33,766 nucleotides of DNA from positions 1 through 33,766 of the forward strand of contig JAUXFG010000030.1 of assembly GCA_030620115.1 (NCBI GenBank). The letters run 5' to 3'. The position numbers were made by a program, and so were the translations under genes. The stretch is from Candidatus Fermentibacterota bacterium (GTDB taxonomy: Bacteria; JAFGKV01). Shown piece by piece: positions 1 through 9,344 of the stretch; position 1 is the stretch's first letter, and each line of letters begins with the position of its first letter. The notes beneath the pieces are model-generated. The model was not told the DNA's origin, did not search any database, and saw only the letters and a program-made list of their open reading frames with translations.

Positions 1-96
1 CCGCGACCATCATCCGACTCCAATCATGCCTCTCTCCTCGCAAAACCACCCTCGCGGAGGGGTTTTGCAAGTGGCTCAATCCATAGATTTAGGGCT

Positions 97-215
97 CGCA
101 CAGGAATAACTTCATCCCGCGTAGTACGCGGGACTACGCCTCCGGTTTCACTCCCTCGGGGAGACCAATTCTACGGCAAATCTGTGCGCCAGGACTGCGA
201 ATTTATTCCTGCGCC
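97..215. repeat. MITE-like dispersed element with terminal inverted repeats GCRCAGGAATAAMTTC and an internal palindrome CCCGCGTAGTACGCGGG
   Basis: Left end gcacaggaataacttc (97-112), right end gaatttattcctgcgc (reverse complement gcgcaggaataaattc); related copies near 5901-5944, 12130-12147 and 30139-30194. Confidence 0.6.
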
Positions 216-244
216 AACCCTTAGTGGAGATTTCCAAATCCGGG

Positions 245-2413
245 CTAGATCTGCACGCCCAAGAAGAATCCCGGCCAGACTTTGACCCAGGTTCCGTTGT
301 GGAGGCTGTCGTGCCATGTGTCTTCGGCGAAATCCGATCCATCGTTGAGGCGAGATGTGAACACATTCACCGTGGCGCCGCCCACCAGCGCGAAACGCCC
401 CGCCAACTGCCAGCCCAGACCAAATCGTGCCTTATGCAGCATATGAAGCTTCTCTGTATCGCGACCACCTTCCTCGATACCGGAAGTGAGGAGATCGAAG
501 TTGACGAACTGATTCCCACGCGGGATGTGCACGCCGAGACCAAGACCGAAAAAACGTCGCTCAGTCTCTCCCAGGGTCTCCCTCCCCCCGGCCAGGATTG
601 AATAGACGTGCTGGTTGCCCAATTTGATGCCAAAGTTGAAGTCAGCGGTATCACTCCTCCACAGCGCGAGGTTGTGCCGTCCCTGCTTCACAAAGCTTAC
701 GACGCCGATGGGCGCTCCTTTGACGTAGTGCGCAATATTCAGAAACCCAATCTGTGTCCCCTTGACGCTTCGCGCGATGTTGATGAGGCCAAACTGACCA
801 CCATGAGCGTCTCCGGCGATGTTCAGGATGCCCAGTTGTACCCCTCTGAAGGTTTGTGCGCCATTGACCACGCCTAATATCTGCGCGCCCTCGCAATGGC
901 CATTGGTGAAGTTACCGAGGCCGGCAACCTGGAGTCCCTCCATATCTCCACCGACGAAATTTCCGAAACCTGACGATTGCACGCCGGTGAATCGCCCATG
1001 AGTGAGGTTCAACAGCCCCGTGGCCTGGAACGAGACCGCATCTCCGCGTACCACATTCGCTAGACTCGCTATCTGAACTCCCTCGAGATTGCCTTGCACC
1101 AGGTTGACACCGTGCGCAACCTGAAGTCCCACCATATCTCCCAGGTCCCAGTTCGCGAGGTATCCCCACTCAAAGCCTCTGATACCGCCGGTCCGGCCTA
1201 CGGTAAGATTGATGGACACCGTGCTGATGGCCCTGTCGTCATCCGGGCTGTTGGTGCTCATACCCGGCCAGAGACTTACCGAAAGCCGAGGCTGAAGATG
1301 CTCATCCCTACCCGCTCTCACCAACGGTGGAGGCGGTTCAGCGCCCCGGGACGTGGTAAACTCAGAGGCCATGAATGAGAAATCCTCGGGCCCGAGCCCA
1401 GTGCGTCTCCCATCCACAAGGGTCAGATCAGCTCGGTGAAAGACACCGTCGCGTTCGAGTATCACGCGATACTCCCCGGGCTCGAGGCCAAGCTCGATCG
1501 GGCGGCCGGGCGGCTTGGTAAGCTCCACTACCAGGGCATTCTGCGCATCACGAATGCGCAATCTGCCTGTGATCGCCTCATCCAAAACGAGACCGGCTGA
1601 TGTTCCGCGGAGATCGGTCATCACGAGATCACCGGCGCCCACCATCTGGATATCATAGGCGGGATGCTGCGTTCCGCTCTGCGTGCCCTCGGTCTTGGCC
1701 ATGGTCTCATAGAATGCAAACTGGTATGCCTCATTGAGGGTTATCTTCTTGTCCTGTGTCACATCCGCGGCGCCTCGGAGGCCCGAGACCAATGAATGCG
1801 TGAAGAAGGAACCCTCGATGCGATCTGACTCCTGTGCGGCCTCATCCTCAGAACTGGAAGTCAGGAATGCGTGCCCCTTCATCTGGGCGGACTCATCGAT
1901 CAGAAACGGCCGTCTCCGTTTCCCGCCCTTCAACCGAGTCAGAGCGCCGGAGGCGCAGCTGTCGAGGATGATGACCCGGACATCCGCAGGCATGCTACCC
2001 ACCGCTTCACGCAACTCTCGATAGCTCACCGACTCCTCTCCCAAGAGCAAGCCGTTCTCGTCCGAGTGCCCCGAGTAATAGACGAAAAGCTCCACTCGCC
2101 CATGCGCGTGTTCAGCTTCAGCGATCCGCTCACGCAGATCTTGGAATCCATGCCAAAAAGCTTCACCATCAGGATCAGCCAGCAGAACCTGATCGGGGTC
2201 ATCTACACCACCCAACTCCTGAAACAACTTGGACATCGCTTGGGCATCCGATGCCGCATAGCGAAGTGGCGTCCGACGAGGCCCGCCATTGTTGGATCCC
2301 ACACTGAGCATGAAACGCCGAACGGAAAACGAAGCAGTGACGTCATCTGTCACGGCTGATGAGATGCCGCAGAATAGAGAGAGCCCGGCCAAGAGCGATA
2401 CGAAGGATCTCAC
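245..2413 (-). CDS. Caspase-like (C14) protease domain with signal peptide, fused to G-x-Q-x-G-x-x-N surface repeats (LA_2272-like) and a C-terminal probable outer-membrane beta-barrel
   Basis: Dyad motifs YYSGHSDENG and ILDSCASG; repeats such as GVQLGILNIAGDAHGGQFGLINIARSVKGTQIGFLNIA; 4-nt overlap with upstream anti-sigma gene. Confidence 0.85.
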   Translation of the reverse strand: MRSFVSLLAGLSLFCGISSAVTDDVTASFSVRRFMLSVGSNNGGPRRTPLRYAASDAQAMSKLFQELGGVDDPDQVLLADPDGEAFWHGFQDLRERIAEAEHAHGRVELFVYYSGHSDENGLLLGEESVSYRELREAVGSMPADVRVIILDSCASGALTRLKGGKRRRPFLIDESAQMKGHAFLTSSSEDEAAQESDRIEGSFFTHSLVSGLRGAADVTQDKKITLNEAYQFAFYETMAKTEGTQSGTQHPAYDIQMVGAGDLVMTDLRGTSAGLVLDEAITGRLRIRDAQNALVVELTKPPGRPIELGLEPGEYRVILERDGVFHRADLTLVDGRRTGLGPEDFSFMASEFTTSRGAEPPPPLVRAGRDEHLQPRLSVSLWPGMSTNSPDDDRAISTVSINLTVGRTGGIRGFEWGYLANWDLGDMVGLQVAHGVNLVQGNLEGVQIASLANVVRGDAVSFQATGLLNLTHGRFTGVQSSGFGNFVGGDMEGLQVAGLGNFTNGHCEGAQILGVVNGAQTFRGVQLGILNIAGDAHGGQFGLINIARSVKGTQIGFLNIAHYVKGAPIGVVSFVKQGRHNLALWRSDTADFNFGIKLGNQHVYSILAGGRETLGETERRFFGLGLGVHIPRGNQFVNFDLLTSGIEEGGRDTEKLHMLHKARFGLGWQLAGRFALVGGATVNVFTSRLNDGSDFAEDTWHDSLHNGTWVKVWPGFFLGVQI

Positions 2414-3231
2414 TGCCGCACCTCCTTCTTGAGCACAAGGATCGAGTTCTGGTCCAAGTCCGGAAGATCCAACGGGAGCGTTCGTGCACTGCCATCATCC
2501 CGCGCCAAGGACTGTGCAGCATGCATTACATGGTCGACGGGAACCGGATCTTGGCCTGTGATAAAAAAGAAACGCTCGAACTCGGGGGCATCGTCGATCT
2601 CATAGGCAAATGGAACGGCCGTCTCCCCTGATTGATCAAGTCGCGTCGAGCTGCCAGGGTCCACCGGATAATGGAGCGTGACCGCTCCCCTGCCATCTAC
2701 TGAGACAATGACCCCATACGGGCGGTCTGCCGCAATGTAGCTAATCTGAAGCACATCGCCCCTTTCCACCATAACCTCTGGAGTGAGCAGCTCAGCCTCC
2801 TCGTCATGTTGGCGATAGATCTTGAGGCATTGCGTAAGCCCCTTTATGCGCGTCACCTCTTGCTGACTGGGAACGCCGGGCACCTGCATGGAATCATCAC
2901 CACTCAGTATCAGGAAGCATACTGCTACCGCAGCCATGGAGAGAACAGGCGCCGCCACAAGCCACCGCCTAAACGCGGTCCGACGATGCCCCGCATCAAG
3001 CACTATCACCGGCTTTGGACGAATTCGACGAGCCACTGAGGAGACAAAATGCTCTGGCGGGTACGTTCTGAGGATTTCCTCATCTGATGCGCGGAGTGAC
3101 TCCAGCCGGGCGGCAAGTCCGGAGTCGGATTCAAGCATTTGATCGATCTCGAGCATCCGTTCTGCCGCCAACTCGCCCAGCGCATACTGCTCCAGGATAA
3201 GATCCGGGATGGGTCCTTGGTGAGTGGCCAT
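2410..3231 (-). CDS. Anti-sigma-factor-like membrane protein with extracytoplasmic DUF4384-like domain
   Basis: Start taken at MATHQGPIPD; N-terminal ILEQYALGELAAERMLEID, one TM (WLVAAPVLSMAAVAVCFLIL), C-terminal DVLQISYIAADRPYGVIVSVDGRGAVTLHYP. Confidence 0.75.
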   Translation of the reverse strand: MATHQGPIPDLILEQYALGELAAERMLEIDQMLESDSGLAARLESLRASDEEILRTYPPEHFVSSVARRIRPKPVIVLDAGHRRTAFRRWLVAAPVLSMAAVAVCFLILSGDDSMQVPGVPSQQEVTRIKGLTQCLKIYRQHDEEAELLTPEVMVERGDVLQISYIAADRPYGVIVSVDGRGAVTLHYPVDPGSSTRLDQSGETAVPFAYEIDDAPEFERFFFITGQDPVPVDHVMHAAQSLARDDGSARTLPLDLPDLDQNSILVLKKEVRQ

Positions 3232-3233
3232 AT

Positions 3234-3728
3234 TCACGCTCCTTCCAGCTCCACAGCACGCATGCGCAACGTTCGGAGCCGCTTCCGCACCCCGGAGACC
3301 GAGAGACCGACTTCGCAAGCCACTTCCTCCAACGTCAGTCCATCCACGTAGTGCAGCACGGCAATGGTGCGCGTTGACGGCTGCTCGCGCTGAAAGATCC
3401 GATGGAGTCGCAGTCGCGCAAAAATCCCCGCCTCATTCCCAGGTGCAGTGGCAATGCGGGCAAGCAGGTCATCATTACAATCCTCCGGACGTCGTTTCTC
3501 GGCACGCAAGATGTTGAGACAGATATTGGTGGCCATTCGCAGAAGCAGGCCCGAGGGCGCGGCCTCATGCAGCGTATCCTTCCTGCGAAGGAGTTGCACG
3601 AATACGTCTTGCGCAGCCTCGTAGGCCTTGTCTTCATTCACGAGAAGCTGTCGGCACCGACGAATCACCATGGGGCCGTATCGCCGGTAGTATGCTTCAA
3701 CATCGATGGGCATTGGCCATTCCTCCAT
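3234..3728 (-). CDS. RNA polymerase sigma-70 family (ECF-like) factor
   Basis: Region 2-like QLLVNEDKAYEAAQDVFVQLLRR; region 4 HTH GLTLEEVACEVGLSVSGVRKRLRTLR. Confidence 0.85.
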   Translation of the reverse strand: MEEWPMPIDVEAYYRRYGPMVIRRCRQLLVNEDKAYEAAQDVFVQLLRRKDTLHEAAPSGLLLRMATNICLNILRAEKRRPEDCNDDLLARIATAPGNEAGIFARLRLHRIFQREQPSTRTIAVLHYVDGLTLEEVACEVGLSVSGVRKRLRTLRMRAVELEGA

Positions 3729-3784
3729 CTTCCATCCTGCATAACACCACGGCTTCCTGAGAGTGTCACCAGGACCTCAGCTAT

Positions 3785-3817
3785 GAGATTGCTTCGTCGC
3801 TACGCTCCTCGCAATGA
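3785..3817. repeat. Dispersed hairpin repeat GAGATTGCTTCGTCGCTACGCTCCTCGCAATGA
   Basis: Inverted near-identical copy at 5358-5392. Confidence 0.7.
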
Positions 3818-3892
3818 TAGCCGGCTGTCTCAGCTAGGACTTCGCGCAAAAATGAGCCACAACGAACCCTAAGTAGTCAGGGAAACCCGTCG

Positions 3893-4273
3893 CTACTCGC
3901 AAAAAACCCGCACTATATCGCCGTCCGCTGAGTCCACATGCACCTCGAGCTCTCTCAGTGCCTCCACAAGCTCATCAGAGTTCAGGTTCGACAATGCGGC
4001 CAAATCGAAGCCCCTTTCTTCCATATGCTCGCTTACCTCTTTGGGCATAAGCGCAGACAGCTTCATCCCTGCCCGAACCAGTGCCAAAGGGACCCTGACG
4101 TTTACCTTATCACCCTTCGCGCTGTCAACCGTGACTCGCAGATACTTCGGTGTGCCCGCAGGCCCTTTCGGCTTCTCTTCTTTGGCCACGGCTTCCATCA
4201 ACTTCTCTGCTTCATCGGGACTTGCTTTCCCTTCGGCAACAAGCTTTAGGATTCTAAGACGTTCGTCACTCAT
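3893..4273 (-). CDS. SHOCT-like domain protein
   Basis: N-terminal MSDERLRILKLVAEGKASPDEAEKLMEAV; next to a DUF2089 gene. Confidence 0.75.
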   Translation of the reverse strand: MSDERLRILKLVAEGKASPDEAEKLMEAVAKEEKPKGPAGTPKYLRVTVDSAKGDKVNVRVPLALVRAGMKLSALMPKEVSEHMEERGFDLAALSNLNSDELVEALRELEVHVDSADGDIVRVFCE

Positions 4274-4291
4274 TGTTCTCCTCCTCGGGTT

Positions 4292-4531
4292 TCAGAAAAT
4301 GAATACGCGGATTCTTGGTCCCTCAATGAGCCGCACCGATACGGACAATCCTGTGATTGAAGAAAGCATGGGAATGATCCCGCGGGTCATCTGCAACAAG
4401 CTCCGGGCTCGTGATGACCGAGGGAACAGCCCCGCACAGAGAGTAATGCACCATACGAGGACCACCAGGGGCCACAGGATGATGACAGGAAAGGGCAACC
4501 ACACAAAATCTGCCCAATCCAACCAAGACAA
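4292..4531 (-). CDS. Small hydrophobic membrane protein (putative)
   Basis: 79 aa, TM-like WLPFPVIILWPLVVLVWCITLCAGLF; sits in the gap of the DUF2089/SHOCT pair, same strand. Confidence 0.45.
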   Translation of the reverse strand: MSWLDWADFVWLPFPVIILWPLVVLVWCITLCAGLFPRSSRARSLLQMTRGIIPMLSSITGLSVSVRLIEGPRIRVFIF

Positions 4532-4543
4532 GGGCCGGCCATC

Positions 4544-4924
4544 TCATGCCAGGAGCTCCATGGCCTCATGTACATCGATTTCGCCTTTCTCAAGGCGCAC
4601 AAGCACCGTCTCTGATCTCGTTTTCCTGAGCGGAACGATATCCAGCTTCGAAAGGAGGGCGGCAAGCCTTGTTTTCACCGTGGGATAGCTGATGCCAAAG
4701 ACCTCCCCTGTTCTCGTCAGATTCCCTCCACTCTTCAAGAACGCGATCACGAACTCTTGATCTTCCCTCGAAAGACGCCCCAAAGGAGAGATTTCGAGGT
4801 TTCCCTCAATGGTGATGCCGCATTCCCTGCAACTCACCTTGGAAAGCTCCATGGCCTTCCTGCAGGATGGACATTTCAGGTCGGACACATTCATGCCTAC
4901 CTCCTGGGTGTGGTAGCCGTTCAC
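4544..4924 (-). CDS. DUF2089 family protein (zinc ribbon + HTH regulator)
   Basis: CPSCRKAMELSKVSCRECG and LGRLSREDQEFVIAFLKSGGNLTRTGEVFGISYPTVKTRLAALLSKL; start probably at the internal MNVSDLKCPSC. Confidence 0.85.
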   Translation of the reverse strand: MNGYHTQEVGMNVSDLKCPSCRKAMELSKVSCRECGITIEGNLEISPLGRLSREDQEFVIAFLKSGGNLTRTGEVFGISYPTVKTRLAALLSKLDIVPLRKTRSETVLVRLEKGEIDVHEAMELLA

Positions 4925-4956
4925 GGGTTCGGAGGTTCAGAAGTTCAGGGTTCACC
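4913..4956. repeat. GTAGCCGTTCACGGGTTC... degenerate 7/8-bp GGTTCAGN array
   Basis: Same motif family as 7002-7070, 9168-9277 and 22823-23091. Confidence 0.55.
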
Positions 4957-5357
4957 GGAAACCCGCAAACGATCACAGGTCTCAGTGTTCAAATTCCAGC
5001 AGAGGCAACGACGCATAATCTGTCTCAATGCTCATTGGTGTCATGAGATGATGCATCGCGCCCGTGGATTTCCGACAGAGAGCGCCGGAACGGAGCGATT
5101 GGTCATGCCATGACGGAGCATCCCTCTTCCTGCCGAACCCTAAACCCTAGATCTTGAACCCTATATATCAGAATCTTCAGAGCAATATACACGGATGCCC
5201 GTTTTTCGCCATTCATTCTTCGATAATGCGATCTTTTCATTGCTATTCATTCGTTTTTCGCATCTCAGTCTTCCTTTTTTGGATTCTCAGTGAGATATAC
5301 GCTTGATTCCTTGTGCCCAGCTGCGCAGACGAATCCGGAACCGTGGCCCCACCCTCA

Positions 5358-5392
5358 GTCATTGCGAGGAGCGTAGCGACAAAGCAATCTCA
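5358..5392. repeat. Dispersed hairpin repeat GTCATTGCGAGGAGCGTAGCGACAAAGCAATCTCA
   Basis: Inverted copy of 3785-3817. Confidence 0.7.
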
Positions 5393-5695
5393 TCTGTCCT
5401 CAACTGAGATCGCCGCGCTGGCGCTCGCGATGACCCCGGGGCCCCTGTCATTGCGAGCGAAGTTACGAGACTGTAAGGCGCTTCCCGGCCTGTCCTGAGC
5501 TCAGTCGAAGACCCTATCCTCAAGCATCCCGGGGGATTCACCACTGAATGGCCGGCGAGACGAAGTTGACGCAGATGAGTGATGACGGTAAGCTTGGCCG
5601 GACTTCTCACCAGCTCTCGAAGCGAAGCTACCGAGATGGTTCTGAATGCGAGGCTTGCGACTGAGGACCCCGGCTCTGTCAGGGCGTAGCCTGGC

Positions 5696-5944
5696 TCCGC
5701 CGTGGCGAAGCCCGAAGGCGTATCCTCTGTCCCGCGTCGGACGCGGGACTGCAGCCGAAAGCTGGTGAGAAGTTCGGGTTAAGCCCGCATTCCTGGCGCT
5801 CGGATTTACTGAAAAATCGGTCTCCCCCATGCAGGGGCATCCGCCAGCTGGCGGACCGTGCACACCGGCTTGCCACGGCGGAGTCTTGGCGTAGCCGGCA
5901 GGCGTAGTCCCGCGTACTGCGCGAAATGAAGTTATTTCTGCGCA
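5696..5944. repeat. Composite repeat region: inverted CTCCGCCGTGGCRAGC pair, then GTAGTCCCGCGTACTGCGCG...ATGAAGTTATTTCTGCGC
   Basis: Right part matches the reverse complement of the 97-145 element; ctccgccgtggcgaagc near 5696 inverted near 5870. Confidence 0.55.
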
Positions 5945-5950
5945 AATCCT

Positions 5951-6152
5951 GAATCGACAAAGCTCCCGACGAGGGTTGGGGGAGAGGAGGAGGGGGAAAC
6001 GTCGAACATCGAACATTCAACATCGAACGTCGAAGTTTGGAGAAGGATGGGAGTATTGGCCAATTGTCAATTGCCAAGTTAAGAATGGGGATGGGAAAGG
6101 GGAATCGACGAGGCTCCCGACGAAGTTCTTGGGGAGAAGAGGAGGGGGAACT
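5951..6152. repeat. Direct repeat pair (5951-6000 and 6102-6152) flanking a five-unit heptamer array (CRTYRAA)
   Basis: gaatcgacaaagctcccgacgagggttgggggagaggaggaggggga vs gaatcgacgaggctcccgacgaagttcttggggagaagaggaggggga; array cgtcgaa-catcgaa-cattcaa-catcgaa-cgtcgaa near 6000-6035. Confidence 0.75.
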
Positions 6153-6190
6153 TCGAGACAAAGTTTCGGCTTAGGAAGAGGAGTTCGGCT

Positions 6191-6994
6191 ATGGATCATC
6201 TGAGTGCCCAGGAGTCCAAGAGCATCTACATCATCCGGGAAGCGTACAGCCGCTTCCCGAGGATTGCGATGCTTTGGTCCATCGGCAAGGACTCCACTAC
6301 CATGGTATGGATGGCTCGCAAGGCCTTTTACGGAGAAATCCCCTTTCCCATGATCCATATCGATACGGGCTACAAATTCCCAGAGATGTATACGTTTCGC
6401 GACAAGTATGCCCGAGAGTGGGGCCTCAATCTGATTGTGGGCAGGAATGAAGAAGCCATCGCAGGCGGCATGGGACCCAACGTGGGCACGAAACTCTCCT
6501 GTTGTACTGCCCTGAAGACCAATGCCCTCAAGAAAATCCTGGCGGAACACCACCTGGATGCCGTCATTCTCGGGATCCGAAGAGATGAACATGGCATTCG
6601 AGCCAAGGAACGGTACTTCTCGCCCCGCGATCAGGACTTCCAATGGAATTACAAAGATCAGCCCCCGGAGCTATGGGACCAGTACAAATCGAGTTCAGAG
6701 GATGGAACCCATCTCCGTATTCATCCTCTGCTTCATATGACTGAACTCGAAATCTGGGAGTACGTACAGAGAGAAGACATCCCTATCAACGAGCTGTACT
6801 TTGCAAAGGATGGGAAACGTTTCCGATCCTTGGGCTGCGTGCCCTGCTGCAATCCAATAGAATCAACGGCATCAACAGTGGATGAGATTGTCGAGGAACT
6901 GCGCACAACCACGGTTGCCGAACGTTCCGGTCGCGCACAAGACAAGGAAGACGCCTATACCATGCAAAAGCTGCGTGCCCTGGGATACATGTAG
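6191..6994 (+). CDS. CysD-like / phosphoadenosine phosphosulfate reductase family protein (ATP sulfurylase small-subunit-like)
   Basis: PP-loop LWSIGKDSTTMVWMARKAF, HIDTGYKFPEMYTFRD, GIRRDEHGIRAKERYFS, SLGCVPCCNPIES; no cysN adjacent. Confidence 0.85.
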   Translation: MDHLSAQESKSIYIIREAYSRFPRIAMLWSIGKDSTTMVWMARKAFYGEIPFPMIHIDTGYKFPEMYTFRDKYAREWGLNLIVGRNEEAIAGGMGPNVGTKLSCCTALKTNALKKILAEHHLDAVILGIRRDEHGIRAKERYFSPRDQDFQWNYKDQPPELWDQYKSSSEDGTHLRIHPLLHMTELEIWEYVQREDIPINELYFAKDGKRFRSLGCVPCCNPIESTASTVDEIVEELRTTTVAERSGRAQDKEDAYTMQKLRALGYM

Positions 6995-7001
6995 GGCAAG
7001 G

Positions 7002-7070
7002 GTAGCCGTCAGGGGTTCATATCTCCGCTGAACCCTGAACCTTTCAACCTCTGAACCCATGAATGCCTAC
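7002..7070. repeat. Small inverted-repeat element GTAGCCGTCAGGGGTTCA...TGAACCCATGAATGCCTAC
   Basis: Imperfect TIRs related to those at 9168-9277 and 22823-23091. Confidence 0.55.
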
Positions 7071-7071
7071 A

Positions 7072-8859
7072 TCAAGGCAGATCGAAATCGTGTTCGCCGA
7101 CGTAGTTGGTGCGCGCCAGCTCGAGCCCGCCTGAGGTCACGGCTACTACCATATATGTCCAATTATTGGCAGAGTCTCCGATACCAGTGGTGGTTGTCCA
7201 GGTGAGCGTCGGCGCTGGGACGACGGCTTGTCTGTTGGTGTACCCGACAAGGTCGGGATCGAAATATGCCTGATTCGACTCTCCGAATACCCAGTAGGCA
7301 AAAGCACCCGGAACTGCGTTCCAGTCGAGCGCGTGCTGCGTCAAAACGCGAGTTCCTGTAAGCGCCATGTCGACATAGTAGACCGCCTCGCTGAACTCTG
7401 ACGTGCTGCTGTCGCAGGCCGTAGTCGTTGCAGTGACGCAATAGTCATCCGGAACCGTCGTGGCGAATGACTGCGTGAAGGGAATATTCCCTGATGGATC
7501 AGTGATGACAACACCGAGCCCTAGAAACTTCTGGCCTTCACCATACCCGGTCGGGTCAGCGTATTGATTCGAGAAGAATTCGAGAGCAAACAGCGTATTG
7601 GGAGTGCTGTTGAGCGTCCCGGAGATGTATGTAGTACCGCCGGCGGTAGCGAACGAAGTAAGGACCGGGTAGTTCATCAGATGATTTGGTCCCGTGTCGG
7701 TGTCGCCCGGATCGTTCGGGGTGACTCCGTCATTATTGAGGTCGATACCGAGGTCTCCCCAGTAACCGTTCGAGTGGATTTGATTGGCAGAGATTGCAAT
7801 AGAAGTGCCATCGTCGATGATCACGCCTCCCAAACCTGCCGAGTGCTGGCCGTTGAACGCGATGATGTTCGTCTCACCGGTTCCGATACCTCCAATGATG
7901 CCGTGGGAAGCGCCACCGGTGATGTACACGCCTGCGAGGAGGTTGCTCAGTGCGCCGGCGCCCGTCGCATCAGCTCCGATGACATTTCCCTGGATACGAT
8001 TGCCGGTGGCATTTGATCCTGTGATATATATGCCGTGCGAGGTGGAACCGGAGATTATGTTATACTCGCCAGCGTAGCCATTGCCACCGATGAGATTATT
8101 GGATCCGTCCCAGATATAAATGCATGACATAGGACCGTAGGTGTCGGGATCATTCATCCCCGTGACGTCGGTACCGATATAATTCCCTTGAATGACATTA
8201 TCGGACGCCGCATGTCCATTGATATAGATCTCATAGCTGTTACCGGCGATGATATTGCGCATTTCAGGTGATGTACCGCCGATAGTATTGCTGTGGGACC
8301 AGTAGACATTGACTCCATAGCTGCCAACAGGATATGTGGAAGTTCCCGATACATCAGTGCCGAGATAGTTGCCCTGGATGATGCAATGATGAGCATCTCC
8401 CAAGGAAGACCCGTCAACGCCGAATAAGAAAATCTGATCCGAACATCTGTTGATCACGAGCCCTCTCACCGTGCAGGCGTGCACGAGGATCCGCAAACCA
8501 TGATTATAACCCGAGATGTTTTGTCCATCGATCTCGATCAGCGGCGGCCCTGTGTAGCCGCCGCCCCCCTGGGTCCATCCATCTATGGTGACGATGCCGG
8601 TGATGTCTGGAAGAGCTGTCAGGGGCTGGATGGTATGATGACCGGAACCCGGTATGTTGAAGGCGATGTCGTCGACCCCGATCAAAGCATTTGCATCAAG
8701 TATCGCTTGCCGGAATGAACCGGCGCCGCTGTCGTTTGTATTTGTCACAGTAAATGTGGCCGCTTGAACGGTCGTCAAGCAGAGAGCGCCCATGACAATA
8801 ACATTTACTGAAATGGACGATCTCTTCAGGCAACTGGCAATAATGGACAATGCGGTCAT
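7072..8859 (-). CDS. Secreted right-handed parallel beta-helix repeat protein
   Basis: Signal-like N-terminus (start taken at MTALSIIA); [22 protein letters not shown]; repeated [14 protein letters not shown] coils. Confidence 0.85.
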   Translation of the reverse strand: MTALSIIASCLKRSSISVNVIVMGALCLTTVQAATFTVTNTNDSGAGSFRQAILDANALIGVDDIAFNIPGSGHHTIQPLTALPDITGIVTIDGWTQGGGGYTGPPLIEIDGQNISGYNHGLRILVHACTVRGLVINRCSDQIFLFGVDGSSLGDAHHCIIQGNYLGTDVSGTSTYPVGSYGVNVYWSHSNTIGGTSPEMRNIIAGNSYEIYINGHAASDNVIQGNYIGTDVTGMNDPDTYGPMSCIYIWDGSNNLIGGNGYAGEYNIISGSTSHGIYITGSNATGNRIQGNVIGADATGAGALSNLLAGVYITGGASHGIIGGIGTGETNIIAFNGQHSAGLGGVIIDDGTSIAISANQIHSNGYWGDLGIDLNNDGVTPNDPGDTDTGPNHLMNYPVLTSFATAGGTTYISGTLNSTPNTLFALEFFSNQYADPTGYGEGQKFLGLGVVITDPSGNIPFTQSFATTVPDDYCVTATTTACDSSTSEFSEAVYYVDMALTGTRVLTQHALDWNAVPGAFAYWVFGESNQAYFDPDLVGYTNRQAVVPAPTLTWTTTTGIGDSANNWTYMVVAVTSGGLELARTNYVGEHDFDLP

Positions 8860-9021
8860 TTTCCTTACTCCTTCTGCTGTATGCCGTGGTGATCGAAATA
8901 GGCGATGATCGATGAGCAATCAAAGAAGATAGGCAACAATAGCCCATTACTCAAGCCGGCGTCGACTGCGCGGAGTACAGACTCCTCAGCCTTCTCTGTG
9001 CTTCGTCAGAACAACTTCGGG

Positions 9022-9114
9022 TTCCATCCAGTGACCAGCAACCAGTATCGCTGCGCCTCGATCAATGCGCTACGGCATCATCACTCGTCGGTTTGAGGCG
9101 CAGCTTTGCTAGAG
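9022..9114. repeat. ~90-bp repeat, inverted relative to 33099-33200, with internal GCTGCGCCTC/GAGGCGCAGC inverted repeat
   Basis: Reverse complement ctctagcaaagctgcgcctcaaaccgacgagtgatgatgccgtagcgcattgatcgaggcgcagcgatactggttgctggtcactggatgg nearly matches 33099-33200. Confidence 0.85.
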
Positions 9115-9167
9115 ATTATGGAAATACGAGAACGCCCCAATACCTGAAGCCTCCGACATAGACTTTG

Positions 9168-9277
9168 CGTAGCCGTTGATGGGTTGCCAGGAATCAGCAT
9201 ATGCTCACAGGTTTCAGTGTTCAGTCTGGCCTCTCTTCTGACTGAACCCTGAACCTTTGAACCCGTGAACGGCTACG
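9168..9277. repeat. MITE-like element with TIR CGTAGCCGTT(G/C)A(T/C)GGGTT
   Basis: cgtagccgttgatgggtt ... gaacccgtgaacggctacg. Confidence 0.6.
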
Positions 9278-9344
9278 AATACCATCACGAATCCCAATCA
9301 ATGCGCAGGAATGCGCAATCCGGTTACCACGTCCATGCGTTTTA

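Noticed and set aside
4041-4688. 215-aa plus-strand ORF
   Set aside because: Antisense to the SHOCT-like and DUF2089 genes.
5137-5166. Telomere-like AACCCTAAACCCTAGATCTTGAACCCTA
   Set aside because: Only a few degenerate units; better explained by the TGAACCC-type repeats common in this window.
5501-6161. Overlapping 171- and 160-aa minus-strand ORFs
   Set aside because: Lie wholly in repeat-rich intergenic DNA with low-complexity translations.
6017-6643. 208-aa minus-strand ORF
   Set aside because: Antisense to the cysD-like gene and running into repeats.
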